A stretch of DNA of 64,000 nt from Acidovorax sp. KKS102 (GTDB lineage Bacteria; Pseudomonadota; Gammaproteobacteria; Burkholderiales; Burkholderiaceae_C), in contig NC_018708.1 of the NCBI RefSeq assembly GCF_000302535.1, positions 4,340,001 through 4,404,000 of the forward strand, written 5' to 3'. A program made the position numbers and the translations under genes. Positions 26,422 to 34,887 of the stretch are shown here, in pieces. The notes under the pieces were generated by a model. That model searched no databases. It was not told the DNA's origin and was given only the letters and a program-made list of their open reading frames with translations. Every line of letters begins with the position of its first letter. Position 1 is the stretch's first letter.

Positions 26422-27465
26422 TCATTCGATCGATATGCCAGCCGCCTTCACCACGGCACCATACCGGTCCAGGTCCCGCTTGATTTCATCGCGGTATTGC
26501 TCGGCAGTGCCAGGGGTCGGCTCGATGCCCATCACACGCAATTTCTCGCGCACGGCGGCATCGTTCAGCACCGCGTTCAGTTCAGTGTTGAGTCGCGTGA
26601 TGACCGCCGCCGGCGTACCCACCGGTGCCAGCAGCCCCACCCAGGAGTTGACGACAAAGTCTGGCACACCGCTCTCGACAAACGTGGGCACATCGGGCAA
26701 CGCGCTGGTGCGCTGCGCACTCGACACCGCAATGGCCTTGAGCTTGCCGGACTTGATGTGCCCATGCGCACCCGCCACCGCCGTGTACACCAGGGGAATC
26801 GTGCCTCCCAGCACATCGGTCATGGCTTGGCCGCCACCTTTGTAGGGCACATGGGTCAGGTTGGCACCGGTCCGGATCTTGAGCAGTTCACCGGCAATAT
26901 GGGGGGTGCCTCCCGTCCCCGAGGTGCCAAATGAGAGGCCTCCCGGCTGGGCCTTCGACAAGGCAATCACATCGGCCAGGCCCTTGACCGGCACGCCAGG
27001 GTTTGCCACCAGCACCAGGGTCGCATCCCCAATCTTGCCGACCGGCGCGAAGTCTTTGGCCGTATCAAAAGGCAGTTTGGAGAACACATGCGGGTTGATC
27101 ACCATGGTGCCGTCAAAACCCAGTACCAGTGTGTAGCCGTCTGCCGGCGCCGATTTGGCCAGCGCGGTGCCAATGTTTCCGGAGGCCCCCGGCTTGTTGT
27201 CCACCACAATCTGCTGGCCAAGGCGCTTGCCCAGACTTTCTGCGATCAGACGCCCGCTGGTGTCGGTAACGCCCCCGGGCGTGAAAGGAACAATCAGCCG
27301 AAGGGGTTTGCTGGGCCACACGTCCTGCGCGTGCGTGGCCTTGGGCATACCGGCCACCGCGCCCAGGCACAGCAGGGCTGACAGGGCCAGCAGCTTGCGC
27401 CGACGCTGCATGGCGGACGCAAGCGGCACATGGCTGTGTTGGATAAAAAATGGATGGGGCTTCAT
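26422..27465 (-). CDS. Bug/TctC-type tripartite tricarboxylate transporter substrate-binding protein
   Basis: 347 residues with an AGGAG site before the ATG at 27465. The signal peptide (to about residue 46, ending THAQD) is followed by the Bug landmarks WPSKPLRLIVPFTPGGVTDT, VVDNKPGASGNIGT, THVPYKGGGQAMTDVLGG and PVGTPAAVITRLN. Bug proteins are periplasmic binders of carboxylates and other small acids. No TctA/TctB membrane partner is present, which is common for this family. Its place between an isocitrate lyase-family gene and an SDR suggests its ligand feeds the same route. Confidence 0.9.
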   Translation of the reverse strand: MKPHPFFIQHSHVPLASAMQRRRKLLALSALLCLGAVAGMPKATHAQDVWPSKPLRLIVPFTPGGVTDTSGRLIAESLGKRLGQQIVVDNKPGASGNIGTALAKSAPADGYTLVLGFDGTMVINPHVFSKLPFDTAKDFAPVGKIGDATLVLVANPGVPVKGLADVIALSKAQPGGLSFGTSGTGGTPHIAGELLKIRTGANLTHVPYKGGGQAMTDVLGGTIPLVYTAVAGAHGHIKSGKLKAIAVSSAQRTSALPDVPTFVESGVPDFVVNSWVGLLAPVGTPAAVITRLNTELNAVLNDAAVREKLRVMGIEPTPGTAEQYRDEIKRDLDRYGAVVKAAGISIE

Positions 27466-27542
27466 GTTTGTCTCCTTCGTGTTGTGCTTCGGGGTCGTCT
27501 TGTCGAGGCGTGAAAGGCTTCAGCCGACGTGTGCTTCGCAAG

Positions 27543-28451
27543 TCAGGGTGTCTCGGCGTACTGGCGTTCAAACGCCCAGACATCCTCGAAACCCATGAGC
27601 TGCGTCAATTCCGCAAAGGGCATCAAGCCAGCGTCGCTGTTCACCGACGAGCCCGTGCGCCGAAACTGCGCATACACCGTCTTCATGGCCTGGGTAGCGG
27701 CCAGCAAGGCAGTCACCGGAAAGATGGCGAGCTTGTAGCCAATAGACTCCAGCTCGCTGTGCGACAGCACAGGCGTCCGCCCGCCCTCCACCATGTTGGC
27801 CAGCAGGGGCTTGTCCACGGTTTGGCCGATCTTTCGCATCTCCTCCTCGCTCTCGGGCGACTCGACAAAAAGGATGTCCGCGCCAGCGCGGGCGTATGCC
27901 TCTGCCCGGCGCAGGGCTTCATCGAGACCGAGGGTGGTGCGGGCGTCCGTGCGCGCAATGACCAGGAAATCGGACGAAAGGCGGCTGTCGACAGCGACGC
28001 GAATCTTGCGCACCATGTCTTCCATCGGGATCACCCGGCGGCCGGGGGTGTGACCACATTTCTTGGGGTATTCCTGGTCCTCCAACTGGATGGCTTGCGC
28101 GCCGGCAGCCTCGTAGCCCTGCACCGTGTGGCGCACGTTGAGCAAACCGCCATAGCCCGTATCGCCGTCCGCAATCAACGGGGAGCGGGCCATGCCTGCC
28201 ATGGCCTTCACCCGCCCCACCATGTCCGAATACGTGGCCAGCCCGGCATCTGGCAAGCCCAGGTGCGAGGCCACGGTGCCAAAGCCCGTCATGTACAAGG
28301 CATCAAATCCGAAGGTGTCGGCCAGCCGCAGCGACACCATGTCGTACACCCCGGGGGCGATCACCAGCCCGGGCTGGGTCAGGCGCTGGCGCAAAGAGAT
28401 GGGAGCGGGCATGGAGGGCTTGGAAGAAGGAGCAGATTCAGACATGGTCAT
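27543..28451 (-). CDS. isocitrate lyase/PEP mutase-family protein
   Basis: 302 residues from the ATG at 28451 (28445 is an alternative). It is a TIM-barrel C-C or P-C lyase with Mg-binding residues in IADGDTGYGG (about 93-102) and the family signature EDQEYPKKCGH (about 123-133). The methylisocitrate lyase, dimethylmalate lyase and oxaloacetate hydrolase groups all share these. The gating-loop sequence CGHTPGRRVIP does not settle the substrate. A sigma-54 promoter lies 40-55 bp upstream, and the divergent PrpR-type activator probably controls it. Confidence 0.85.
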   Translation of the reverse strand: MTMSESAPSSKPSMPAPISLRQRLTQPGLVIAPGVYDMVSLRLADTFGFDALYMTGFGTVASHLGLPDAGLATYSDMVGRVKAMAGMARSPLIADGDTGYGGLLNVRHTVQGYEAAGAQAIQLEDQEYPKKCGHTPGRRVIPMEDMVRKIRVAVDSRLSSDFLVIARTDARTTLGLDEALRRAEAYARAGADILFVESPESEEEMRKIGQTVDKPLLANMVEGGRTPVLSHSELESIGYKLAIFPVTALLAATQAMKTVYAQFRRTGSSVNSDAGLMPFAELTQLMGFEDVWAFERQYAETP

Positions 28452-28490
28452 GGAGTGATGTTGCAAACAGGGTGGTATGAAGGCAGCTAC

Positions 28491-28506
28491 TGCACAGTAC
28501 GTGCCA
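28491..28506 (-). promoter_or_regulatory. sigma-54 (-24/-12) promoter of the isocitrate lyase-family operon
   Basis: Read on the minus strand it is TGGCAC, five bases, GTGCA. This matches the sigma-54 consensus TGGCAC-N5-TTGCA except for the first base of the -12 box. It faces the gene starting at 28451. The divergent gene encodes a sigma-54-dependent activator, which supports the call. Confidence 0.72.
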
Positions 28507-28580
28507 GCCCGCCCACCTGCCGTAAGGCATTGATTTGATTGGCCATGCCCGCAGCAAGGTCGTACAGCAGCGGCGTGCAT

Positions 28581-28658
28581 GTTTCACCATTCGCCCCAAT
28601 GTTTCATATTTGTGTTTCACTCAAGCAAGAATGAAACGCAACGACCTGTCGTTGAAAC
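28581..28658. promoter_or_regulatory. array of five GTTTCA/TGAAAC half-sites, likely PrpR-type operator
   Basis: GTTTCA is at 28581-28586, 28601-28606 and 28614-28619. Its reverse complement TGAAAC is at 28632-28637 and 28653-28658. GTTTCA-type inverted repeats are known for PrpR of enteric bacteria. The array is 75-170 bp upstream of the sigma-54 promoter, the normal range for an enhancer, and just before the activator gene. Confidence 0.65.
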
Positions 28659-28699
28659 GCTTGCACAGCCAACGCATCGTCCGCACAACCGTCCGCCCT

Positions 28700-30652
28700 A
28701 TGCCAACCCCCGTCACCCCACTTGCCAGTCGCCCTCGCCTTTGCTTCATGAGCTATCGCCAGATCCGGCTGATGGCCATGCCCATCGTGGCGGGATACCG
28801 GGACAGAGCGGATATCGAGGTGATCGATGGCAGCTTTGAGGTGGCGCTGGAGCTGGCCCGCCAGCGCCTGGACAGCGGGCTGGTCGATGTCTTTGTCAGC
28901 GCGGGGTCCAACGCCAGCCTGCTGCGGCGCGGGATCAGCGCCCCAGTGGCTACCATCCAGTTGAGTGGCTTTGACATCCTGCAGGCGCTCATCAAGGCAA
29001 GGGCAACGGCCGACCGCGTGGGCATCGTGATGTACGGCCACACCCTCCCGGAACTGGAATCCGTCAAGGGACTGCTAAACATCGACATCCACCAGTACGC
29101 CTACCAGACGCCCGACTCTGCCCGCGATTGCATCCGCCAGTTGCACAGCGATGGAATCCGTGTGGTCGTGGGCTCTAGTCTGGTGGTGGAACTGGCAGAA
29201 AACGCAGGCTTGGTCGGGTTGCTGGCGTATTCGCATGCCAGCATCCGCCAGGGCTTTGAAGACGCTCTGGAGTTGGCGCGGGTGGCGCAGCTGGAGGCCG
29301 GTCGATACGAACAGCTCAACACGGTGCTGCACACGCTGCAAGAGGCAGTCCTGGCGGTGAATCAGTCCGAGCAGATCATTGCCATCAACCCGGCGATGCA
29401 ACGCATTTTGGGCCTGGTGCGTGCGCCGCGCCTGGGTGAACCGCTGGCGTCCGTCACCACCGATCTGTCGCTGCGCGAGACACTGGAAGGCGGCCAGCCC
29501 GAACATGGCGCGGTGCTGCGCCTGCAAGGCCGCGACTGGATTGCCAATCGCACGCCCATTTACGAAGGCGGCCACACCACGGGCGCGGCGCTGACCTTGT
29601 ACGACGCGCGCACCATCCACGAGGCAGACAACCGCCTGCGCATTCAGCACCGCCGCAGCGACCACGCCGCGCGCCACCGCTTTGAAAGCCTGGCGGGGCA
29701 AGCCCCGGCGTTTTTGCAAGCCATCGCCAGAGCCCGCCGTTATGCCGCCACCGACTTCAGCGTTCTGATCACCGGCGAGAGCGGTACCGGCAAAGAACTC
29801 TTTGCGCAGGCCATGCACAACGCGAGCCAGAGGGCGCGCCGCCCCTTTGTCGCCATCAACTGCGCCGCGTTCCCGGAAACGCTGCTCGAAAGCGAACTGT
29901 TCGGCCATGAGGAAGGTGCGTTCACCGGTGCGCGCCGCGGCGGCAAGCGCGGGCTGTTTGAAGCAGCCCACACGGGAACCTTGTTTCTGGACGAAATCGG
30001 CGACATGCCACTCACGCTGCAAACCCGCTTGCTGCGCGTCTTGCAGGAGCGGCGCATCACCCGCTTGGGGTCCGTCACGTCCATCCCGGTCGATGTGCGC
30101 GTGATAGCGGCAACCCACCAGCCACTGCTGCAGATGGTGAACGCGCGCCAATTCCGCCAGGACCTGTACTACCGGCTCAATACCCTCACGCTGGCATTGC
30201 CTGCGCTGCGGGATCGCAAGGGCGACGTCCAAGTCCTGGCCGCGCGTTTGCTGGCCCACAGTCTGAGCCGGGTCGGCGTGTCCGGTGTCACCGCCGCTGA
30301 AGTGTTGGCCCAATGGGGAGGTGCCATGGAACAGCATCCCTGGCCCGGCAATGTGCGCGAGTTGGAAAACCTGTGCGACCGCATCACCGTATGGCTGTCT
30401 CAGTACCGCCGCAGCGACAGCGTGGAGTGGGGCGGGCTGCGAGACGAATGCCCGGAACTCTTTGCGGCGACGCCAGACATCGAACAAAACCCTGGTGCCC
30501 CAACCGCCACAGAGCACCCGCCAGAAAACCCCGATCGGCACACACGGGCCCTGGCAGCGCTGGAGCGCCATGGCGGACGCACCGGCGCAGCCGCTGCAGA
30601 GCTGGGGGTCAGCAGGTCCACGTTCTGGCGCTGGTGTCGAAAGCCGGTTTGA
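28700..30652 (+). CDS. sigma-54-dependent activator with PrpR N-terminal domain
   Basis: 650 residues from the ATG at 28700. An ATG at 28631 would put the operator array inside the gene, so I prefer 28700. Domains: PrpR_N ligand-binding (about 10-180, RPRLCFMSYRQIRLM), a PAS-like region (about 195-295), and a sigma-54 AAA+ domain (about 335-560). The AAA+ domain has Walker A GESGTGKE, GAFTGA and LFLDEIGD. A Fis-type helix-turn-helix closes the protein (RTGAAAAELGVSRSTFWRW). All parts needed to drive sigma-54 RNA polymerase are present. The ligand is probably a carboxylate intermediate of the divergent operon. It is not necessarily 2-methylcitrate, since no prpC or prpD is here. Confidence 0.9.
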   Translation: MPTPVTPLASRPRLCFMSYRQIRLMAMPIVAGYRDRADIEVIDGSFEVALELARQRLDSGLVDVFVSAGSNASLLRRGISAPVATIQLSGFDILQALIKARATADRVGIVMYGHTLPELESVKGLLNIDIHQYAYQTPDSARDCIRQLHSDGIRVVVGSSLVVELAENAGLVGLLAYSHASIRQGFEDALELARVAQLEAGRYEQLNTVLHTLQEAVLAVNQSEQIIAINPAMQRILGLVRAPRLGEPLASVTTDLSLRETLEGGQPEHGAVLRLQGRDWIANRTPIYEGGHTTGAALTLYDARTIHEADNRLRIQHRRSDHAARHRFESLAGQAPAFLQAIARARRYAATDFSVLITGESGTGKELFAQAMHNASQRARRPFVAINCAAFPETLLESELFGHEEGAFTGARRGGKRGLFEAAHTGTLFLDEIGDMPLTLQTRLLRVLQERRITRLGSVTSIPVDVRVIAATHQPLLQMVNARQFRQDLYYRLNTLTLALPALRDRKGDVQVLAARLLAHSLSRVGVSGVTAAEVLAQWGGAMEQHPWPGNVRELENLCDRITVWLSQYRRSDSVEWGGLRDECPELFAATPDIEQNPGAPTATEHPPENPDRHTRALAALERHGGRTGAAAAELGVSRSTFWRWCRKPV

Positions 30653-30766
30653 AAAGCGTACGAACTTGCGCAGGCAACTGTCCACAAACAACCCGCCGAC
30701 GAAGGCCAGGCGCGATGGCGGGCCGTCACAACGCGCTGCTGTCCTTTGCGCCGCACCGCCTCAGGA

Positions 30767-32278
30767 CTACCCCTTGCTCCGCAACTCCGTCTTCAACACC
30801 TTCCCATAGGCATTCTTCGGCAGCGCCTCCACCCACCGGTATTCCTTGGGACGCTTGAACCGCGCAATGTGCTCCAGGCACAGTGCATCCAGCTCTGCCC
30901 CGGGCACTGCACCGCCCTCCCCAGCGACCAGGAAGGCCACCACCACCTCGCCCCATTCCGCATCGCGCTGGCCCACCACGGCCACCTCGCGCACCCGGGG
31001 ATGGAGCAGCAGCACCTCTTCCACTTCGCGCGGGTAGATGTTGCTGCCGCCGGAGATGATCACGTCCTTGGACCGGTCCTTGAGGGTGAGAAAGCCATCG
31101 GCATCCAGCGCGCCCATGTCGCCGGTGTAGAGCCAGCCCTCGCGCAGGGTCTGCGCCGTGGCGTTGGGGTTATTCCAGTAGCCGGGCATCACGGTGTCGC
31201 CGCGCACCACCACCTCGCCGGTCTCACCAGTAGGCACAGGCTGGCCTGCGGCATCGACCACGCGCACCTCCACCAGCGACTGCGCCACGCCCACCGACAC
31301 CATGCGTTCGGCCCAACGAGGGTGGTCGCGGTCGGCCAGCTGGGCGCGCGACAGGGCGGTGATGGTCATTGGGCTTTCGCCCTGGCCGTAGATCTGTGCA
31401 AAGCGGTTACCCATCACGGCCAGGGCGTTGCGCAGGTCGTCGGCGTACATGGGGCCGCCGCCGTAGACGATGGTCTTGAAGCCCGACACATCGGCGCCCG
31501 TGGCGCGCACATGGTCCACCAGGCGGTGCACCATGGTGGGTGCGGCAAACAGCGTGAGCTGGCCCACGCTGGCCGCCAACTGCACCAGCTCGGCAGGCTC
31601 GAACCCTCCCGACAGCGGCACCACATGCCGTTCGCCACGCAACACCTGGGCGTAGTTGTAGAGCCCTGCGCCGTGCGACATGGGTGCGGCGTAGACCATG
31701 GCGTCGCCGGGCAGGATGTCGTCCACATCGGTGAAGTAACAGGCCGTCATGGCCAGCAGGTTGCGGTGGGTCTGCATCACGCCCTTGGGGCGGCCGGTGG
31801 TGCCCGAGGTGTAGAACAGCGAGGCCACGTCGTGCGGCGCGCGGTCGCACACATCCATGGGAGTGTGGGTAACTGCGGCGCGGTATGCGTCGGAGCCAAA
31901 GACCAGCACCGCGTCCTGCAGCGCCCCGGCCTCGTGCACGGCGGGGGCCAGCGCTTCAGAGGTCAACACCATGCGCGCGCCCGAGTCGGCCAGCACGTAG
32001 GCGAGTTCTTTGGCATGCAGCTTGTAGTTGACCGGCACCGACACAGCGCCCGCCCACAGGATGGCGTGCAATGCCTCCAGGTATTCGGGCGCATTGGCGG
32101 CGTAGATGGCCACGCGGTCGCCCGGGGCCACGCCGCAGCGTGTACGCAGGTGGGCGGCCAGCGCAGCGGTGCGGGCGGCCAGCGTGCCATAGGTCCACAA
32201 CACCTGGTCGCCATGCAGCAGCGCGGGCCGGTGGGCGTGCAGCAAGGCGCTGCGGCGCAGCAGGTGGGCAATGTTCAT
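30767..32278 (-). CDS. acyl-CoA synthetase (AMP-forming, ANL superfamily)
   Basis: 503 residues. It activates a carboxylic acid to its CoA thioester through an acyl-AMP. Motifs are FYTSGTTGRPKGVMQTHRN (about 164-182), IYGQGESPM (about 292-300), LYTGDMGALDADGFL (about 381) and the C-terminal catalytic Lys in LPKNAYGKVLK (about 488-498). Its start overlaps the thiolase stop by four bases (ATGA), so the two are coupled. The acid is not identifiable; a fatty or aromatic acid is plausible. Confidence 0.9.
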   Translation of the reverse strand: MNIAHLLRRSALLHAHRPALLHGDQVLWTYGTLAARTAALAAHLRTRCGVAPGDRVAIYAANAPEYLEALHAILWAGAVSVPVNYKLHAKELAYVLADSGARMVLTSEALAPAVHEAGALQDAVLVFGSDAYRAAVTHTPMDVCDRAPHDVASLFYTSGTTGRPKGVMQTHRNLLAMTACYFTDVDDILPGDAMVYAAPMSHGAGLYNYAQVLRGERHVVPLSGGFEPAELVQLAASVGQLTLFAAPTMVHRLVDHVRATGADVSGFKTIVYGGGPMYADDLRNALAVMGNRFAQIYGQGESPMTITALSRAQLADRDHPRWAERMVSVGVAQSLVEVRVVDAAGQPVPTGETGEVVVRGDTVMPGYWNNPNATAQTLREGWLYTGDMGALDADGFLTLKDRSKDVIISGGSNIYPREVEEVLLLHPRVREVAVVGQRDAEWGEVVVAFLVAGEGGAVPGAELDALCLEHIARFKRPKEYRWVEALPKNAYGKVLKTELRSKG

Positions 32279-33441
32279 CGGGCGCGCTCCAGAATGCTCA
32301 CGTAGTTGGCCACGGCCGATCCGCCCATGTTGAACACGCCCGCTAGCGTGGCCCCAGGCACCTGCAGGTCGCCCGCCTCGCCCATGAGCTGCATGGCCGA
32401 CACCACATGCATCGACACGCCCGTGGCTCCAATCGGGTGGCCCTTGGCCTTGAGCCCGCCCGACGCGTTGACGGGCAAGCGGCCACTGCGCAGCACGGTG
32501 CCGTCTTCGAGCAGGCGGTGGCCCTGGCCTGCGGGCGCCAGGCCCATGGCCTCGTACGTGAGCAGCTCGGCAATGGTGAAGCAGTCGTGCACCTCGGCCA
32601 GCGACAGGTCATGCACCGCGCACCCGGCCTGCTGCAGCGCCTGCTGCCAGGCACGCCGGGGGCCTTCAAAGTCCACCACACGGCGGCGCGCCATGGGCAG
32701 GAGGTCGTTGACCTGCACCCGCGCCCGCAGTCGCACGGCGCGGGGGAAATCGGCCACCGCATCATCGGCCGCCAGGATGATGGCTGCGGCACCGTCGGAC
32801 ACCAGAGAGCAGTCCGTCTTGCGCAGGGGCGCGGCAATCATCGGGTTGCGGTCGGACACGGTGTTGCAGAACTCAAAGCCCAGGTCCTTGCGCATGTGGG
32901 CCCAGGGGTTGAGCGCGCCGTTGGCGTGGTTCTTGGCGGCGATGCGCGCCAGGGTGGCCGAATGGTCGCCATGCGCGGCAAAGTAGTCCTGCGCGATGGA
33001 GGCAAAAATGCCCGGGAAGCCACCGGGCGGACTGCCCGCCTCGCCGGAGTAGCCGCAGTCGCCCAGGATGCGCGTGGTCTCGGCGCCGGAGACAGCGGTC
33101 ATCTTTTCGGCGCCGATGACGAGGGCGACCCGGGCGCGGCCGGCTTCGATCGCATCACACGCGGCATAGAGGGCGGCCGAGCCCGACGCGCAAGCATTCT
33201 CCAGCCGCGTGGCGGGCTTCCAGCGCAGGGCGTCGTCGCACTGCAGGGCCAGCGACGAGGCAAACACATCGGGCGTGAAGCCGCCATTGAGGTTGCCCAG
33301 CCACACGCCATCCACCACCGTGCCGTCAATGCCCGCGTGCTGCAGGGCCTCGCGGCCCGCGCGGGTGATGAGGTCTTCCAGCCCCATGCCGTCCAGCCGG
33401 CCAAACGGCAAATGCGCCCAACCCACCATCGCTGCACCCAT
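32275..33441 (-). CDS. thiolase-family acetyl-CoA acetyltransferase (SCP-x-like)
   Basis: 388 residues from the ATG at 33441, chosen because GGAGG lies six bases upstream of it. The nearby ATG at 33447 touches that site. The nucleophile Cys is in LENACASGSAALYAA (about residue 85), an HDCFT motif (about 283) holds the active-site His region of non-decarboxylating SCP-x thiolases, and the GHPIGATG motif is at about 334. The group acts on branched or steroid-side-chain 3-oxoacyl-CoAs in some members. With the ligase it suggests activation and thiolytic cleavage of an unknown acid. Confidence 0.88.
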   Translation of the reverse strand: MGAAMVGWAHLPFGRLDGMGLEDLITRAGREALQHAGIDGTVVDGVWLGNLNGGFTPDVFASSLALQCDDALRWKPATRLENACASGSAALYAACDAIEAGRARVALVIGAEKMTAVSGAETTRILGDCGYSGEAGSPPGGFPGIFASIAQDYFAAHGDHSATLARIAAKNHANGALNPWAHMRKDLGFEFCNTVSDRNPMIAAPLRKTDCSLVSDGAAAIILAADDAVADFPRAVRLRARVQVNDLLPMARRRVVDFEGPRRAWQQALQQAGCAVHDLSLAEVHDCFTIAELLTYEAMGLAPAGQGHRLLEDGTVLRSGRLPVNASGGLKAKGHPIGATGVSMHVVSAMQLMGEAGDLQVPGATLAGVFNMGGSAVANYVSILERAR

Positions 33442-33530
33442 GTTCATCCTCCATTGATGTGCGCCACGACGGCGCGATGGCAGCACTGTAGGCAAGCCAC
33501 GGCTGTCCGCACAGTCGCCGAACTACCCAA

Positions 33531-33540
33531 GGGAAAACCC
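33531..33540. promoter_or_regulatory. GGGAAAACCC motif before the thiolase gene
   Basis: It lies 90-100 bp upstream of the thiolase start on the minus strand. It is the reverse complement of the core of the inverted repeat at 15841-15854. Both are intergenic and in promoter positions. Confidence 0.35.
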
Positions 33541-33703
33541 GAAGCGCTGGCGCCATGCGGTGCCCGCGCTATCAATCCCCCACACGCTGTGGCGTTGAAA
33601 CCGCATTGCCTAGACTGCGCCTAAGAACCTCTCCACAAGCCACCGCACGACGCACTGCAAGCGGTGCGCAACCCCTCCCACCTCTTTTTCCCGCACGACG
33701 ACC

Positions 33704-34684
33704 ATGACCCTGGACCAGCAAAAATCCATCCTCACCATCGCCCTTCTGGCCGCGTTTGCCGATGGCAACAAGAACGATGCCGAACGCGAAGAGATCCGCC
33801 GCATTGCCCAGTCGCTCGCGGGCGACGGGGGCGTGGCCGACCTGCCGCGCATCTACCAGGACGTGCTGCTGCAGCGCACCAGCGTGCAGGCCGCCGTGCA
33901 AGGCCTGAGCGAGCCCATGCACCGCCAGCTGGCCTACGAGATGGCCGTGTGCGTGTGTGATGTGGATGGGCGCCAGACCGCAGCGGAGCGCGAGTTTCTG
34001 ACCCGCCTCAAGGCGGCGCTGCAGCTGGGCGACCCGCAGACGGCGGCATTTGACCAGCAAGCCGATGCGCTGGTGGACGTGGCCGAAAAGGCCGTGCCGA
34101 TGGCGGTGCCCGTGGTCAGCGCTGCGGCAGCGCCCCGGGCGGCAGCCGCCAATGTCCATTCCAATGCCCCGGATGCGGAGCTGGACCAATCCATCCTCAA
34201 CTACGCGCTGCTCAACGGCGCGCTGGAGCTGCTGCCGCAGTCGTGGGCGTCGATGGCCATCATCCCGCTGCAGGTGAAGATGGTCTACGGCATTGGCAAG
34301 GCGCACGGGGTGGAGCTGGACCAGGGCCACATCAAGGAGTTCATCGCCGCCGCCGGCGTGGGCATGACGTCGCAGTACCTAGAGCAGTTTGGCCGCAAGC
34401 TGATGGGCGGACTGCTGGGCAAGGTGGCGGGTCGCACCCTCGGCGGGCTGGGCGGCGCTGCCACGGGCATGGCGTTTTCGTTTGCCACCACCTACGCGCT
34501 GGGGCAGGTGGCCAAGCGCTACTACGCCGGTGGCCGGGTCATGAGCACCGCCACGCTGCGCGAGGCCTTTCAGGGCCTGCTCACGCCCGCCAAGCAGTTG
34601 CAGACGCAGTACCTGCCGCAAATTCAGCAGAAGGCGGCCACGCTGGACGCGGGCCAGATCATGGCCCTGGTGCGGGGCAAATAG
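33704..34684 (+). CDS. TerB-like/DUF697-like protein
   Basis: 326 residues. The N-terminal 110 residues look like a TerB (tellurite-resistance) helical domain: LTIALLAAFADGNKNDAEREE and VCDVDGRQTAAEREFLTRLK carry paired acidic residues. After an Ala-rich linker, the C-terminal part (about 165-270) resembles DUF697, with AIIPLQVKMVYGIGKAHGVE and a hydrophobic Gly-rich stretch, GKVAGRTLGGLGGAATGMAF. It probably associates with the inner membrane. Function is unknown. It is preceded by 262 bp with no gene and followed by a dispersed repeat. Confidence 0.7.
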   Translation: MTLDQQKSILTIALLAAFADGNKNDAEREEIRRIAQSLAGDGGVADLPRIYQDVLLQRTSVQAAVQGLSEPMHRQLAYEMAVCVCDVDGRQTAAEREFLTRLKAALQLGDPQTAAFDQQADALVDVAEKAVPMAVPVVSAAAAPRAAAANVHSNAPDAELDQSILNYALLNGALELLPQSWASMAIIPLQVKMVYGIGKAHGVELDQGHIKEFIAAAGVGMTSQYLEQFGRKLMGGLLGKVAGRTLGGLGGAATGMAFSFATTYALGQVAKRYYAGGRVMSTATLREAFQGLLTPAKQLQTQYLPQIQQKAATLDAGQIMALVRGK

Positions 34685-34688
34685 TAAA

Positions 34689-34732
34689 CGCTATTTAATT
34701 GATAGCTACTGGCGCATATTCGACTAGCGCTT
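34689..34732 (-). repeat. 44-bp dispersed repeat, copy 7, intergenic
   Basis: On the minus strand it begins AAGCGCTAGTCGAATATGCG and ends AAATAGCG. It starts four bases after the TerB-like gene stop. Together with the copies at 15071 and 24762 it is among the best-preserved members. Confidence 0.8.
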
Positions 34733-34751
34733 GCGGCCGATTTGACTTAAA

Positions 34752-34778
34752 AAGGCCCCCGCAGGCATGCAGGGGCCT
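34752..34778. terminator. possible terminator hairpin
   Basis: The inverted repeat AGGCCCC/GGGGCCT has a 12-base loop and an A-run on its left, so the T-run is on the minus strand. No minus-strand gene ends here, so its use is doubtful. Confidence 0.3.
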
Positions 34779-34887
34779 GCCCAGACGCCCCGCAGCGCAT
34801 CACCACGCTGCGCGCACCCGTTGCCGCCGCGCAGCACCTTGCGATGCGGCAGGTAACACACCGCCCGGTGCATGACAGAATCCGACC

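Noticed and set aside
27543..30652. A methylcitrate cycle (prp) locus
   Set aside because: The activator and lyase fit, but no prpC, prpD or acnD is present and a Bug protein and SDR are, so another substrate is more likely.
28631..30652. Start of the sigma-54 activator at 28631
   Set aside because: That ATG is itself part of a TGAAAC half-site and the PrpR domain begins well after it; 28700 is preferred.
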